This document shows, in pieces, positions 1 to 7,512 of a stretch of 64,000 nucleotides of DNA. The notes beneath the pieces were generated by a model. The model saw only the letters and a program-made list of their open reading frames with translations. It did no database searches and had not been told where the DNA came from. The translations under genes and the position numbers were made by a program. This DNA comes from Hymenobacter guriensis (GTDB lineage: Bacteria; Bacteroidota; Bacteroidia; Cytophagales; Hymenobacteraceae): positions 124,001 to 188,000 of the forward strand of contig NZ_JADWYK010000005.1 in assembly GCF_015773195.1 (NCBI RefSeq), in the 5' to 3' direction. Each line of letters begins with the position of its first letter. The first letter of the stretch is position 1.

Positions 1-1292
1 GTCACCTCGGCCGCGGGGGCCTTCTTGTCGATGAGGTCCAGCAGCGGCAGCAGGGAGTTGGCATAGCTGAGCAGCTCCACGCCCAGGGCGGCTTCCGTCA
101 CGTAGTCGCGGGCCAGGGTATAGTCGCGGCCGGTAGCGTAGTTTTTTTGCAGCTCAGGCAGCAGGCCCGCAAAGGCCGCCTTACGGGCCGCGTCGCCCCC
201 TTCGGCCCACTGCTGAAACTGCTGCTCCTGCTGCTGCTTTACGCGCACGGCATCGAGCTTGCGCAGGCCCCGGTTTTCACCTATCCACTTTTTCCAGTAG
301 TTGGCCAGGCTGGCGTATTTGGCCGCGTACTGGATGCGCACTTTATCGGACGACTGCATATCGGCGGCCAGCACCTTCAGCTTGGCGTCGCGCACCTTTA
401 TTTTGGCCGGGTTCGACACGGAGTAGGTTTCATCCACGCCCCAGCTGGTGAGGTACTCATTGGTGCGGCCCGGAAAGCCGAATAATAGCGTAAAGTCGCC
501 GGGCTGCACGCCCGCCAGGGAAATGGGCAGGTGGTGGCGGGGCTTGAAGGGTTTGTTCTGCGGCGAGTACGGCGCGGGCTTGTTGTCGGGGCCGGCGTAG
601 ATGCGGAAGAGGCTGAAGTCGCCGGTGTGGCGGGGCCAGGCCCAGTTGTCGGTGTCGCCGCCAAACTTGCCGATGCTGCTCGGCGGAGCACCCACCAGCC
701 GCACGTCCTGGAATACTTCCGTGATGAACAGGTAGTACTCGTTGCCGTTGAACATAGGCCGCACAAAGCTTTGGTAGTGCGTGCCCTGCACGGCGGCCTG
801 GCTTACGCGCTGCATGTTCTGCTGCACCAGCAGCTCACGCTGGGCTTCCAGAATGCCGGTGCTGGGCACGCCCGTGAGCACCTGCGCCGTCACGTCTTCC
901 ATGCGCACAATAAAGGTGGCCGTGAGGCCGGGGTTGGGCAGCTCCTGCTCCCGCGTCATGGCCCAGTAGCCGTTGGTGAGGTAGTCTTTCTCCACCGACG
1001 AATGGCTCTGAATCTGACCGTAGCCGCAGTGGTGGTTGGTGAGCAGCAGGCCCTCGGCGCTGATGATTTCGCCGGTACAGCCCCCGCCAAACTGCACCAC
1101 GGCATCTTTCAAACTGCCCTGGTTGACGGAATAAATCTGCTCGGCCGTGAGCTTGAGGCCTTTTTTCTGCATGTCAGCCTCGTTGAGCTGCTTGAGCAGC
1201 AGCGGCAGCCACATGCCCTCGTCGGCGCGGGCACCGGAAAAGGACGTTAGAAGGGTGAGGGCCAGCAAAGCCAGCCGGTTACGAAGAAGCAT
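1..1292 (-). CDS. S46 family dipeptidyl-peptidase (DPP7/DPP11-like), C-terminus outside window
   Basis: About 430 N-terminal residues are visible; the gene runs off the left edge. It opens with a signal peptide (MLLRNRLALLALTLL) ending near ARADEG. The S46 signature TNHHCGY lies at residues 85-91, with the candidate catalytic histidine in the 87-88 pair, and the Asp-containing block GGDTDNWAWPRHTG comes near residue 225. The nucleophilic serine, expected near the C-terminus, is outside the window. S46 enzymes are periplasmic or outer-membrane exopeptidases that release dipeptides from the N-terminus of oligopeptides. The choice between DPP7 and DPP11 specificity depends on a residue not visible here. 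A likely -7 box precedes the start. Confidence 0.93.
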   Translation of the reverse strand, partial: MLLRNRLALLALTLLTSFSGARADEGMWLPLLLKQLNEADMQKKGLKLTAEQIYSVNQGSLKDAVVQFGGGCTGEIISAEGLLLTNHHCGYGQIQSHSSVEKDYLTNGYWAMTREQELPNPGLTATFIVRMEDVTAQVLTGVPSTGILEAQRELLVQQNMQRVSQAAVQGTHYQSFVRPMFNGNEYYLFITEVFQDVRLVGAPPSSIGKFGGDTDNWAWPRHTGDFSLFRIYAGPDNKPAPYSPQNKPFKPRHHLPISLAGVQPGDFTLLFGFPGRTNEYLTSWGVDETYSVSNPAKIKVRDAKLKVLAADMQSSDKVRIQYAAKYASLANYWKKWIGENRGLRKLDAVRVKQQQEQQFQQWAEGGDAARKAAFAGLLPELQKNYATGRDYTLARDYVTEAALGVELLSYANSLLPLLDLIDKKAPAAEV

Positions 1293-1329
1293 TGGGACGT
1301 GAAAAGGGGAGTGGGTGGAAAACAGGATG

Positions 1330-1337
1330 CAAAAATA
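1330..1337 (-). promoter_or_regulatory. Putative Bacteroidota -7 box for the S46 peptidase
   Basis: On the minus strand this reads TATTTTTG, matching the TAnnTTTG consensus of Bacteroidota primary-sigma promoters. It lies about 38 bases before the start codon, giving a short leader. Confidence 0.45.
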
Positions 1338-1416
1338 CGCAGATGGCTGCTGGCAAATGGCGTTTCTCGCAGGGTTTCGCCGAGGAAGGCGCCGTGTCTC
1401 GCAGGTCATTCAACGC

Positions 1417-1448
1417 AAAACGCCCGACCATTATCGGCCGGGCGTTTT
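1417..1448 (-). terminator. Hairpin terminator, probably bidirectional
   Basis: A ten-base perfect stem (AAAACGCCCG with CGGGCGTTTT) encloses a 12-base loop, with T-rich sequence on both sides. It sits downstream of the DUF1232 gene on the minus strand. Confidence 0.5.
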
Positions 1449-1449
1449 T

Positions 1450-1526
1450 GGTTTTTGGTTGTTCGTTTTTAGATGTTCGTTTTAAGTGGCATCTATCCCG
1501 ATATCAAAAACGAACAACCAAAAACC
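1450..1526. repeat. 21-bp perfect inverted repeat
   Basis: The 21 bases at 1450-1470 are the exact reverse complement of those at 1506-1526, separated by 35 bases. The core is TGGTTGTTCG. The same core reappears near 31,120 (attggttgttcgttgtc), so this is probably a dispersed intergenic repeat and not a gene-specific signal. Confidence 0.7.
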
Positions 1527-1529
1527 AGC

Positions 1530-2051
1530 TTACGAATGCCCCAGCTCGGCCACGGCGGGGCCGTTCTGATCGTTGGTGTTGGAGGCTTTGGGGGTGCGGG
1601 AAGCGGCCGGGATATCGTCGGTTTCCTCGGCCGCGTGGGTTTTCTCCCACTCCCGGAAGCGGGTGATTTCGCCCTGAAACTTCTCCACGAACCAGCTCAG
1701 CAAGGCCAGATCATCCAGAAAGCCTACCACCGGAATAAAGTCCGGCACCAGATCTACGGGAGAAAGGGTATACAGCAGCACGCCCAGCGCCGACACGATG
1801 GTGCCGGTGTCAATTTGCCGGTAGTCGCCGCTCACGTAGTTGCGCACGAGGCGCACCACGGTGCGGGCCACGTCGAAAAGCTGGCGGAACTTGTTGTTGC
1901 CGCTGTCTTTGCTGGCCAGCTTGTTGGCTACTTCGTTCAGCACCAGCACCACCTTGAAGGGGCGGCCCAGCAGCTTGCCGGCACGGTTGAGGAATACGCT
2001 GAACAGCGCGTTTTTGGAAATGGAAAAGCCTTTGTCGAGCATGGAAGCCAT
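1530..2051 (-). CDS. YkvA/DUF1232 family protein
   Basis: A 173-residue protein carrying the DUF1232 signature YTLSPVDLVPDFIPVVGFLDD at residues 94-114, the hallmark of the small YkvA family. This segment is hydrophobic and probably contacts the membrane. The N-terminal 90 residues are helical and basic, and the C-terminal 35 residues are acidic and low in complexity. Family members have no established biochemical function. It stands alone between a terminator hairpin and the broken YdcF gene, on the same strand as the latter and 70 bases from it. Confidence 0.85.
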   Translation of the reverse strand: MASMLDKGFSISKNALFSVFLNRAGKLLGRPFKVVLVLNEVANKLASKDSGNNKFRQLFDVARTVVRLVRNYVSGDYRQIDTGTIVSALGVLLYTLSPVDLVPDFIPVVGFLDDLALLSWFVEKFQGEITRFREWEKTHAAEETDDIPAASRTPKASNTNDQNGPAVAELGHS

Positions 2052-2121
2052 ATGCGCCGGGAGTTAGGGATGAGCCCGGTGTACGCTCCCCGCTCGGCTC
2101 GTGTTGTCGGTAAAAAGGCGC

Positions 2122-2697
2122 TTAGCCCAGCAGGTAGGCGTAATAGGCCAGAAATTCCCGTAGCAGAGCATATCCGTCGCGCCACTCGTAGTAGTCGGCG
2201 TGGGCCGCGTATACGACGGGTATACCTTGTCGCCGCAGCATGAGCTTGGTGCGGGAAAGGTGGAAAAACTGCGACACCACCAGCGCCGACCGAAACCGGC
2301 GCTGCCGGGCCAGCTGAGCAAAGTTGCGGGCCGTAGCCAGCGTGTTGTTGCCCTGGTTGTCGACTATAATGGCGGCCGCCGGCACCCCCTGGCGCACGAG
2401 GTATTGCTGCATGACGGTGCCTTCCCAATGCCCTTATTTGCCCAGGCCGCCGCTCACGAAAATAGTGGCGCTACTTCCTGCTCTATATAATGCCAGGGCT
2501 TTATCAAGGCGGGCTTTCAGGCGGGATGATAAGGAGCCGTCGGTGTTGACGGTGTTACCCAGCACCACTATACAGTCGGCCGGCCGGCTGGTGTCAAACA
2601 GACCATCAGCCGTGATAATGGTGGTATGGAGCAGAAACCAACCCGCCAGCAACCCAAAGCCAAGGCTGAGCCAGCGTTTCGTTGTGCGTAGGGCCAA
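2122..2697 (-). pseudogene. DUF218 (YdcF/SanA/ElyC-like) gene interrupted by an in-frame TAA
   Basis: Two reading segments in the same frame together make one DUF218 protein of about 190 residues. The first (2434-2697) has an N-terminal membrane helix, then DCIVVLGNTVNTDGSLSSRL and FVSGGLGK, followed directly by TAA at 2434-2436. Seven in-frame codons later comes a Met (2412), and the frame continues as MQQYLVRQGVPAAAIIVD and GNNTLATARNFAQLAR, the second half of the same domain. A single G-to-T change (GAA to TAA) would explain the stop. DUF218 proteins are membrane-anchored and linked to envelope integrity. It could be a true pseudogene, a read-through case or a sequencing error. Confidence 0.8.
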
Positions 2698-2752
2698 AGC
2701 GAAGCGGGAAATTTAGAGGCGAGGAAGACACCCGAAAATTACGGCTTTCCTG

Positions 2753-2760
2753 TACTTTCG
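2753..2760 (+). promoter_or_regulatory. Putative -7 box directly before the DinB gene
   Basis: TACTTTCG, one mismatch from TAnnTTTG, ends four bases before the ATG at 2765. If used, the transcript would have almost no leader. Confidence 0.4.
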
Positions 2761-2764
2761 CTCC

Positions 2765-3292
2765 ATGAGCACACCACTTGCCCGCCCCGGCGCCGACGAA
2801 TACGCGCCGTACTACCATACCTACGTGCGCCTGGTAGAGGACCCCTTCCGCCAGCTGCGCGAGCAGCCCATCCACCTGCGCCAGCTGCTGGCCTCGCTCA
2901 CCGACGAGCAGGGCCTCCTGCGCTACGCGCCCGGCAAGTGGAGCATCAAGGAAAGCCTCGTCCACATGATCGATACGGAGCGCATCTTCGCCTACCGCGC
3001 CCTGCGCATTGCCCGCGGCGACACTACGGCCCTGCCCGGCTTCGAGCAGAACGACTACGTGCCCGCCTCCGGCGCCGACGACCGGCCGCTAACCGGCATC
3101 CTGGCTGAATACGACGCGGTGCGCGCTGCCACGCTGAGCTTGCTGGACTCGTTGCGGCCCCAGGACTTCGAGCGGCGCGGCACGGCCAGCAACAACCCGG
3201 TAACTGTGCGGGCAATGGCGTATATTTTGGCCGGCCACGAAGCCCACCACCTGGGCGTTCTGCAGGAGCGGTACCTGCCGCTGCTGGCTTAG
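2765..3292 (+). CDS. DinB-fold (DinB_2) metal-binding protein
   Basis: A 175-residue four-helix protein of the DinB/YfiT-like superfamily. The N-terminal helix holds GKWSIKESLVHMIDTER with His67, and the C-terminal helix holds GHEAHHLGVLQE with His158 and His162. These three histidines are the expected metal ligands. The family includes thiol-dependent S-transferases and damage-inducible proteins of unknown substrate. The start is supported by the conserved beginning RPGADEYAPYYHTYV. The gene is followed by a short lysine-rich gene. Confidence 0.88.
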   Translation: MSTPLARPGADEYAPYYHTYVRLVEDPFRQLREQPIHLRQLLASLTDEQGLLRYAPGKWSIKESLVHMIDTERIFAYRALRIARGDTTALPGFEQNDYVPASGADDRPLTGILAEYDAVRAATLSLLDSLRPQDFERRGTASNNPVTVRAMAYILAGHEAHHLGVLQERYLPLLA

Positions 3293-3371
3293 CAAAACCG
3301 CCTCCAACACAACACCGGCACCGAAAGGCGCGTTAACTCCGACGTACACCTTCCTTTTACTTCCTACTACT

Positions 3372-3488
3372 ATGGCCAAAGCCCAAGACGCCCGCAAAGA
3401 GAAAAAGAAAGAGTCGACCAAGACGGAAAAAGAGAAAAAAGCCGCCAAGGACGAGAAAAAAGCCGCCCGCGCCCGCAAGCAGGAGTAG
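3372..3488 (+). CDS. Small lysine/alanine-rich protein, 38 residues
   Basis: ATG at 3372 opens a 38-residue frame (MAKAQDARKEKKKESTKTEK...KQE) made almost entirely of Lys, Ala, Glu and Arg. It is 80 bases after the DinB gene and 9 bases before a strong terminator, so it closes a transcription unit. The composition recalls nucleic-acid-binding tails of histone H1-like proteins, but no family can be assigned and the charge is partly balanced by Glu. It may be an intrinsically disordered single alpha-helix. Confidence 0.55.
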   Translation: MAKAQDARKEKKKESTKTEKEKKAAKDEKKAARARKQE

Positions 3489-3497
3489 CACCACAGC

Positions 3498-3533
3498 CGC
3501 CCGAGTATCGAAAGGTATTCGGGCGGCTTTTTT
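3498..3533 (+). terminator. Rho-independent terminator
   Basis: GCCGCCCGAGTA pairs with TATTCGGGCGGC (one mismatch) around a short loop, followed by seven T residues. It ends the unit that includes the DinB and lysine-rich genes. Confidence 0.85.
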
Positions 3534-3546
3534 TATGCGAGTTCTA

Positions 3547-3984
3547 ATGAAAATACCAGCTACACCAAAAGAGTTAAAGGACGAAATAAGTATTTCTGCA
3601 ACGCTCTACTCGACTTCAGGTAATCTACGGGAAAGACAATTGCTTTTCGTTTTACAACCAGTCCCAAATGAAATAGTAGTTGAAGGTGTTATTCAGGTTT
3701 TCGAATTAAGCAGTAATACAGAATTGTCCTTTATCCAACAGGAAATAGCTGGCAATATACTTTCGGCACGCAACCCGGCCACAATCCAATCGGCTTATTC
3801 CATTGTCAAAAGGTGCCTAAATAACTGGAATAAGAGTATCGAGCAATTGCCTTTTTGGCTTATTTCCGCTTTCGATAGTTCTGAACTTAACGCTGCGTTC
3901 CAAGCGCTTGAGGAAAGTGCCTTAAACCAGGTAGAAAGAGAAAAACTGTCTACGATGAAATGGTGGTTGGCTGCTAAAATATAA
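3547..3984 (+). CDS. Hypothetical protein, atypically AT-rich gene
   Basis: A frame of about 145 residues from ATG 3547 (an upstream in-frame ATG at 3535 lies directly against the terminator T-run and is less likely). The protein is soluble, with a mixed alpha/beta pattern (QLLFVLQPVPNEIVVEGVIQ) and a C-terminal helical part ending KWWLAAKI. I do not recognise a family. The gene is clearly richer in A and T than both neighbours, with codons such as ATA, TTA and AAA. That suggests recent acquisition. It converges with the AlbA-domain gene, whose end lies 8 bases away. Confidence 0.6.
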   Translation: MKIPATPKELKDEISISATLYSTSGNLRERQLLFVLQPVPNEIVVEGVIQVFELSSNTELSFIQQEIAGNILSARNPATIQSAYSIVKRCLNNWNKSIEQLPFWLISAFDSSELNAAFQALEESALNQVEREKLSTMKWWLAAKI

Positions 3985-3992
3985 CCGTTCCC

Positions 3993-4622
3993 TCACAGCG
4001 TATAGTACACCTCTTTTTCCTTGTCGTGGTGCTTGATGTAGCCGTGCAGCGTGAGCTTAATGAGGGTGCGGAAGGCGCGGCGCTTGCCCAGATTCAGCAG
4101 CTTCATGTACTGGGGCAGCGTGATGCGCGGGTGCTGGCGCAGGTAGTCCAGCACGGCCAGCTCTTCCCGGTTGAGTGGTAGCCGTTCCAGCCGGGGCGCG
4201 GCGGGCTCCTGGCGTTCCAGGGCTTTTTCGGTGAGCTGGCTGGTTTGCACGCTCTCGTCGCGCACGCGCACGTAGGCCCGCCAGTCGCCCTCGGCCACCT
4301 GGGCCCGGTGCGGCTTGTCCGGGCTTTCGGGCACCGTCACCAACACTACTACGCGTCCGTCTTCCTCCACCTCCCGGAAGCGCAGTTCCAGCGGTGGGTC
4401 GATGTAGTGCTCGGCTGCTTCGCGCAGCTGATACATTTCCTCTTCCGCGTCGCGCACGCCCACGATGCGGCCGTCATCATCCACGCCTACCAGCACCCGG
4501 CCGCCGTGCGTGTTGGCCAGCGAGGCCAGCGTGCGGGCAATGCGGGTGGGGTGGGTGGTGCGCTTCTTGAATTCCAGCCGCTCGCCCTCGCCCTGCCGGA
4601 TCAGTTCCTGCAACTCTGTCAT
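3993..4622 (-). CDS. Schlafen-type AlbA_2 domain protein with C-terminal winged helix
   Basis: A 209-residue protein. Residues 1-125 match the AlbA_2 (Schlafen AlbA-like, putative DNA/RNA-binding) domain: GERLEFKKR near the start, then the block SLANTHGGRVLVGVDDDGRI and a conserved Glu/Asp-rich strand. Residues 150-209 look like a winged-helix segment (LNREELAVLDYLRQHPRIT, then LLNLGKRRAFRTLIKLTLHG). This architecture is typical of stand-alone regulators annotated as putative transcriptional regulators with an ATP-binding-like domain. No neighbour explains its role. Confidence 0.82.
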   Translation of the reverse strand: MTELQELIRQGEGERLEFKKRTTHPTRIARTLASLANTHGGRVLVGVDDDGRIVGVRDAEEEMYQLREAAEHYIDPPLELRFREVEEDGRVVVLVTVPESPDKPHRAQVAEGDWRAYVRVRDESVQTSQLTEKALERQEPAAPRLERLPLNREELAVLDYLRQHPRITLPQYMKLLNLGKRRAFRTLIKLTLHGYIKHHDKEKEVYYTL

Positions 4623-4792
4623 TGGGATAAATGGCTGGGTGGTTGTCTTGTTGAATGGCTAAAGAGTTTCAGGCTGAGTAACTGACGAGCCGGCGGGTAA
4701 CTATAGTTCATCCTCACCCATAACCAAGGCCCCTCACGGCAGCCCTACGCTTCTTCGCCCTATCCAGAATGATGATTACGCTAGATAGTCAT

Positions 4793-5677
4793 TCAGCCCG
4801 CTACCCCGGTTTCCTCCGCCGAAATGCGCCAGAGGCGGAAGGCTTCGGCGCGGTTGCCGGCGCGCTCGGCAAAGCGGCCGGGGCGGCTGTTTTTAAAGTA
4901 CTGCCCACTTACGCGAGCTACTTCCGGAGACGTGGCTAGGTATACCGTGGTGCGGGCCCCGTGCTCCGGCGACACCAGCAAAGGCTTAGCCATCCACCAC
5001 AATGTGCGCATCAGCCGGGGCGCGCCCGGATGCATTAGGCCCGTATCTACCAGGCCCGGGTGCAGGCAGTTGGCCGTAATGTTGGTCAGGTCGAGGCGAT
5101 GCGCCAGCTCGTTGGTGAACAGAATGTTGGCCAGCTTGGAGTCGCAGTAAGCCGTGATGCCGCTGTAGCGGCTGCGGGCGTTGCGCACTTCCTGCGAGGC
5201 TTCGATCTGCCCCAGCCAGTGCGCCTCCGAAGCCACGTTGATGATACGCCCCTGGGGCGCGGCCAGCAGGAGCGGCAGCAAGTGGTTGGTAAGCACGAAA
5301 GGCGCTAGGTGGTTGGTTGCCCAGCTCAGCTCGTGCCCTTCCGCCGTGATGGTGTGCTTCCCGCCCATGATGCCGGCATTGTTGATGAGCACATCCAGGT
5401 GCGCGTGGTGGCGCGTCACTTCCTCGGCCAGCTGCCGCACGTCACTCAGCAACGACAAGTCGGCTACTAATACCTCGGCACTGGCGCCCGCGGCAGCTCC
5501 GGCCTGCTGCACTTCGGCCAGGGTGGTGGCCAGCTTCTGCGGGTTGCGACCCACAAGCAGCAGGTGGGCGCCCCGGCGGGCCAGCTCCCGGGCCGTGGCC
5601 GAACCCAGTCCGCCGGTGGCGCCGGTAAGCAGCACGGTTTTACCGCGCATGGAAAAATCGGGGGCAGGGGCCGCCAT
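4793..5677 (-). CDS. Short-chain dehydrogenase/reductase (retinol dehydrogenase-like)
   Basis: A 294-residue classical SDR. The Rossmann nucleotide motif TGATGGLG is at residues 18-25, NNAG at 99-102, and the catalytic YxxxK at Tyr177/Lys181 (AYCDSKLANILF). The sequence HPGLVDTGL follows, as in RDH/WWOX-like SDRs. NADP(H) preference is suggested by Arg in VGRNPQK after the second strand. The substrate is unknown; the close similarity of this branch to retinol dehydrogenases reflects fold and not proven activity. It is probably transcribed alone. Confidence 0.88.
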   Translation of the reverse strand: MAAPAPDFSMRGKTVLLTGATGGLGSATARELARRGAHLLLVGRNPQKLATTLAEVQQAGAAAGASAEVLVADLSLLSDVRQLAEEVTRHHAHLDVLINNAGIMGGKHTITAEGHELSWATNHLAPFVLTNHLLPLLLAAPQGRIINVASEAHWLGQIEASQEVRNARSRYSGITAYCDSKLANILFTNELAHRLDLTNITANCLHPGLVDTGLMHPGAPRLMRTLWWMAKPLLVSPEHGARTTVYLATSPEVARVSGQYFKNSRPGRFAERAGNRAEAFRLWRISAEETGVAG

Positions 5678-5779
5678 CAGAACAAAAAACTAAAAGGGGA
5701 GAGGCAGCCGCACTGGGCCGCTACGGACTTAAACGGGTAAACTGCTGCCGGGTGTTGTGGTTTGGCGGAGCCGTAAACA

Positions 5780-5813
5780 AAAATGCCGCCCCAGGCAGGG
5801 CGGCATTTTTTCT
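5780..5813. terminator. Hairpin terminator downstream of the DUF3127 gene
   Basis: AAAATGCCGCCC pairs with GGGCGGCATTTT around a six-base loop. T-runs lie on both sides, so it can act for the minus-strand DUF3127 gene ending at 5837 and also in the opposite direction. Confidence 0.8.
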
Positions 5814-5836
5814 TGGGTTGATTCCGAAGCTGTTGC

Positions 5837-6256
5837 TTAGAAAGGCAGGTCGTTGTCGTCGTCCGAAGCAATGGGCGCCGAGGGCTGGGCCCGCAGGCTG
5901 GGGTTCTGATTGGCAGCAGCCGGACGAGGGGCGGCTTGCTGGTAGCTGCCACCACCCTGGGGGGCTGCGGCGCCGCCAGCGGCTGCGTCAATTTTCCAGG
6001 CTTCCAGGTTGGTGAAGTACAGCATCTGGCCGTTCTTATTGAAGCCGCGGCCGCGCAGGTTGAAGGTTACCTTCACCTCGTCGCCGACGCGGTATTGGTC
6101 GATGAGGGCAGTTTTATCCTGTACCAGTTGGAACTTGATATGCTCAGGGTACTGGCCATCTACAACTTCCAGCACGAACTCGCGCTTGCGGAATTTCTCG
6201 CTCACCTGCTGTTCGTCGAAGATTTCGTGCAGGCGGCCGGTAGCATCGTAAGCCAT
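5837..6256 (-). CDS. DUF3127 (OB-fold, SSB-like) protein
   Basis: A 139-residue protein. Residues 1-90 match DUF3127: EQQVSEKFRKREFVLEV, then YPEHIKFQLVQDK, VGDEVKVTFNLRGR and LYFTNLEAWKI. The domain is a predicted OB fold related to single-stranded-DNA-binding proteins. Residues 92-131 are a disordered Ala/Pro/Gln linker. The last eight residues, DDDNDLPF, closely resemble the acidic tip by which SSB recruits repair and replication enzymes. It is a single gene followed by a terminator. Role in DNA metabolism is inferred from fold and tail only. Confidence 0.88.
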   Translation of the reverse strand: MAYDATGRLHEIFDEQQVSEKFRKREFVLEVVDGQYPEHIKFQLVQDKTALIDQYRVGDEVKVTFNLRGRGFNKNGQMLYFTNLEAWKIDAAAGGAAAPQGGGSYQQAAPRPAAANQNPSLRAQPSAPIASDDDNDLPF

Positions 6257-6323
6257 AGGAGAGAATAGTTTGGGGCGTGAAACAGTAGGTCAAACCTACG
6301 AAAAAAAACGCGGTTAGGCTAGC

Positions 6324-6351
6324 GCCGACTGCCTTTCGGCCGGCAGTCGGC
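6324..6351. promoter_or_regulatory. 10-bp inverted repeat in a divergent promoter region
   Basis: GCCGACTGCC at 6324-6333 is matched by GGCAGTCGGC at 6342-6351. It lies between the divergently transcribed DUF3127 gene and the isoaspartyl peptidase gene, 10 bases before the -7 box of the latter, so it may be an operator. Confidence 0.4.
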
Positions 6352-6360
6352 TGCCTTTCT

Positions 6361-6368
6361 TAGCTTTG
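6361..6368 (+). promoter_or_regulatory. Putative -7 box for the isoaspartyl peptidase gene
   Basis: TAGCTTTG, an exact match to TAnnTTTG, lies 35 bases before the start codon at 6403. Confidence 0.5.
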
Positions 6369-6402
6369 TGTTTTCTCTTATCTCCGAAGACTTTCCCTGC
6401 CG

Positions 6403-7419
6403 ATGACTTCACCTATTGCCCTGGCCCTGCATGGCGGCGCCGGCACCATCTCGCCCGCCCTCATGACGCCGGAAAAAGAGCAGGCCTACCAGCAGGCCCT
6501 GCGCGAGGCCACGGAAATCGGCTACGCCGTGCTGGCGCGGGGTGGCTCTGCCCTCGATGCCGTAGAGTTGGCTGTACGCAGCCTCGAAGACTGCCCCTTG
6601 TTTAATGCGGGGCGGGGTGCCGTCTTCACTCATGAAGGCCACCACGAAATGGATGCCGCCCTCATGGATGGCCGCAACCGGGCTGCCGGGGCCGTGGCCG
6701 GCGTGCGCACCGTCCAGAACCCCATCCGGGCCGCTCGCTTGGTGATGGAGAAAACCGACCACGTGCTGCTGGCTTACCCCGGCGCCGACGAACTGGCCCG
6801 GGAGCATGGATTGGCTACCCAGCCCGAAGAATACTTTTTCACTCAGCACCGCTACGACCAGCTGCAGGAGGCGCTGCGCGAAGGTCGCATGCGCCTCGAC
6901 CACAGCCAGGCCCTGCCCAACGCCACCGTTCCCGGCGAAACGCCCGCGGCTCCGGCCCCGCTGGCCGAGCCGGCAGCTTTCGTGAGCGAAGACCCCAAAA
7001 AGAAAATGGGCACCGTGGGCGCGGTAGCACGCGACGCGCAGGGCCATCTGGCCGCCGCTACCAGCACTGGCGGCATGACCAACAAGCGCTACTCCCGCAT
7101 CGGCGACTCACCCATCATCGGCGCGGGCACCTTCGCCGACGACCGTACCTGCGCCATCAGCTGCACTGGCCACGGGGAGTTTTTTCTGCGCGCCATGGTG
7201 GCCCACGACATCAGCTGCCTGATGGAGTACCGGGGCCTGAGTCTGGCCGAAGCCTGCCGCGTGGTCGTGCACGACAAGCTGGCGCCCATCGGTGGGGAAG
7301 GCGGCCTGGTGGCCGTAGATGCGGCCGGCAACGTGGCGCTGCCCTTTAACTCGGAGGGCATGTACCGCGCCAGCCGCACCGCCGCCGCGCCCCTGTATGT
7401 GGGCATTTACCGCGACTAG
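6403..7419 (+). CDS. Isoaspartyl peptidase / L-asparaginase (plant-type Ntn hydrolase)
   Basis: A 338-residue Ntn hydrolase. LALHGGAGTI is at the N-terminus, with FNAGRGAVFT and EMDAALMDG around residues 67-89. The autocatalytic cleavage site is GTVGAVA, with the nucleophile Thr204 at the start of the mature beta subunit. TSTGGMTNKRYSRIGDSPIIGAG and the CTGHGEFF block complete the active site. The enzyme hydrolyses beta-aspartyl dipeptides and asparagine. It converges on a cyanophycinase whose product, beta-Asp-Arg, is a known substrate of this family. That pairing points to cyanophycin or isoaspartyl peptide turnover. Confidence 0.95.
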   Translation: MTSPIALALHGGAGTISPALMTPEKEQAYQQALREATEIGYAVLARGGSALDAVELAVRSLEDCPLFNAGRGAVFTHEGHHEMDAALMDGRNRAAGAVAGVRTVQNPIRAARLVMEKTDHVLLAYPGADELAREHGLATQPEEYFFTQHRYDQLQEALREGRMRLDHSQALPNATVPGETPAAPAPLAEPAAFVSEDPKKKMGTVGAVARDAQGHLAAATSTGGMTNKRYSRIGDSPIIGAGTFADDRTCAISCTGHGEFFLRAMVAHDISCLMEYRGLSLAEACRVVVHDKLAPIGGEGGLVAVDAAGNVALPFNSEGMYRASRTAAAPLYVGIYRD

Positions 7420-7456
7420 CTACTCCTTATATATAGGTGTGCAAAACGACGCGTAC

Positions 7457-7495
7457 AAAAAATGCGGGCTTCCGACCGGAAAGCCCGCATTTTTT
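7457..7495. terminator. Bidirectional terminator between convergent genes
   Basis: AAAAATGCGGGCTT pairs with AAGCCCGCATTTTT around CCGACCGG. It lies between the convergent isoaspartyl peptidase and cyanophycinase genes. Confidence 0.88.
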
Positions 7496-7512
7496 GTGGA
7501 GCCACAAGCTGA

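Noticed and set aside
3993..4622. AlbA_2 protein considered as part of the RNA-repair set (Schlafen-like nuclease)
   Set aside because: It lies 17 kb from Hen1 with unrelated genes between, and stand-alone AlbA_2 regulators are common. No support for a link.
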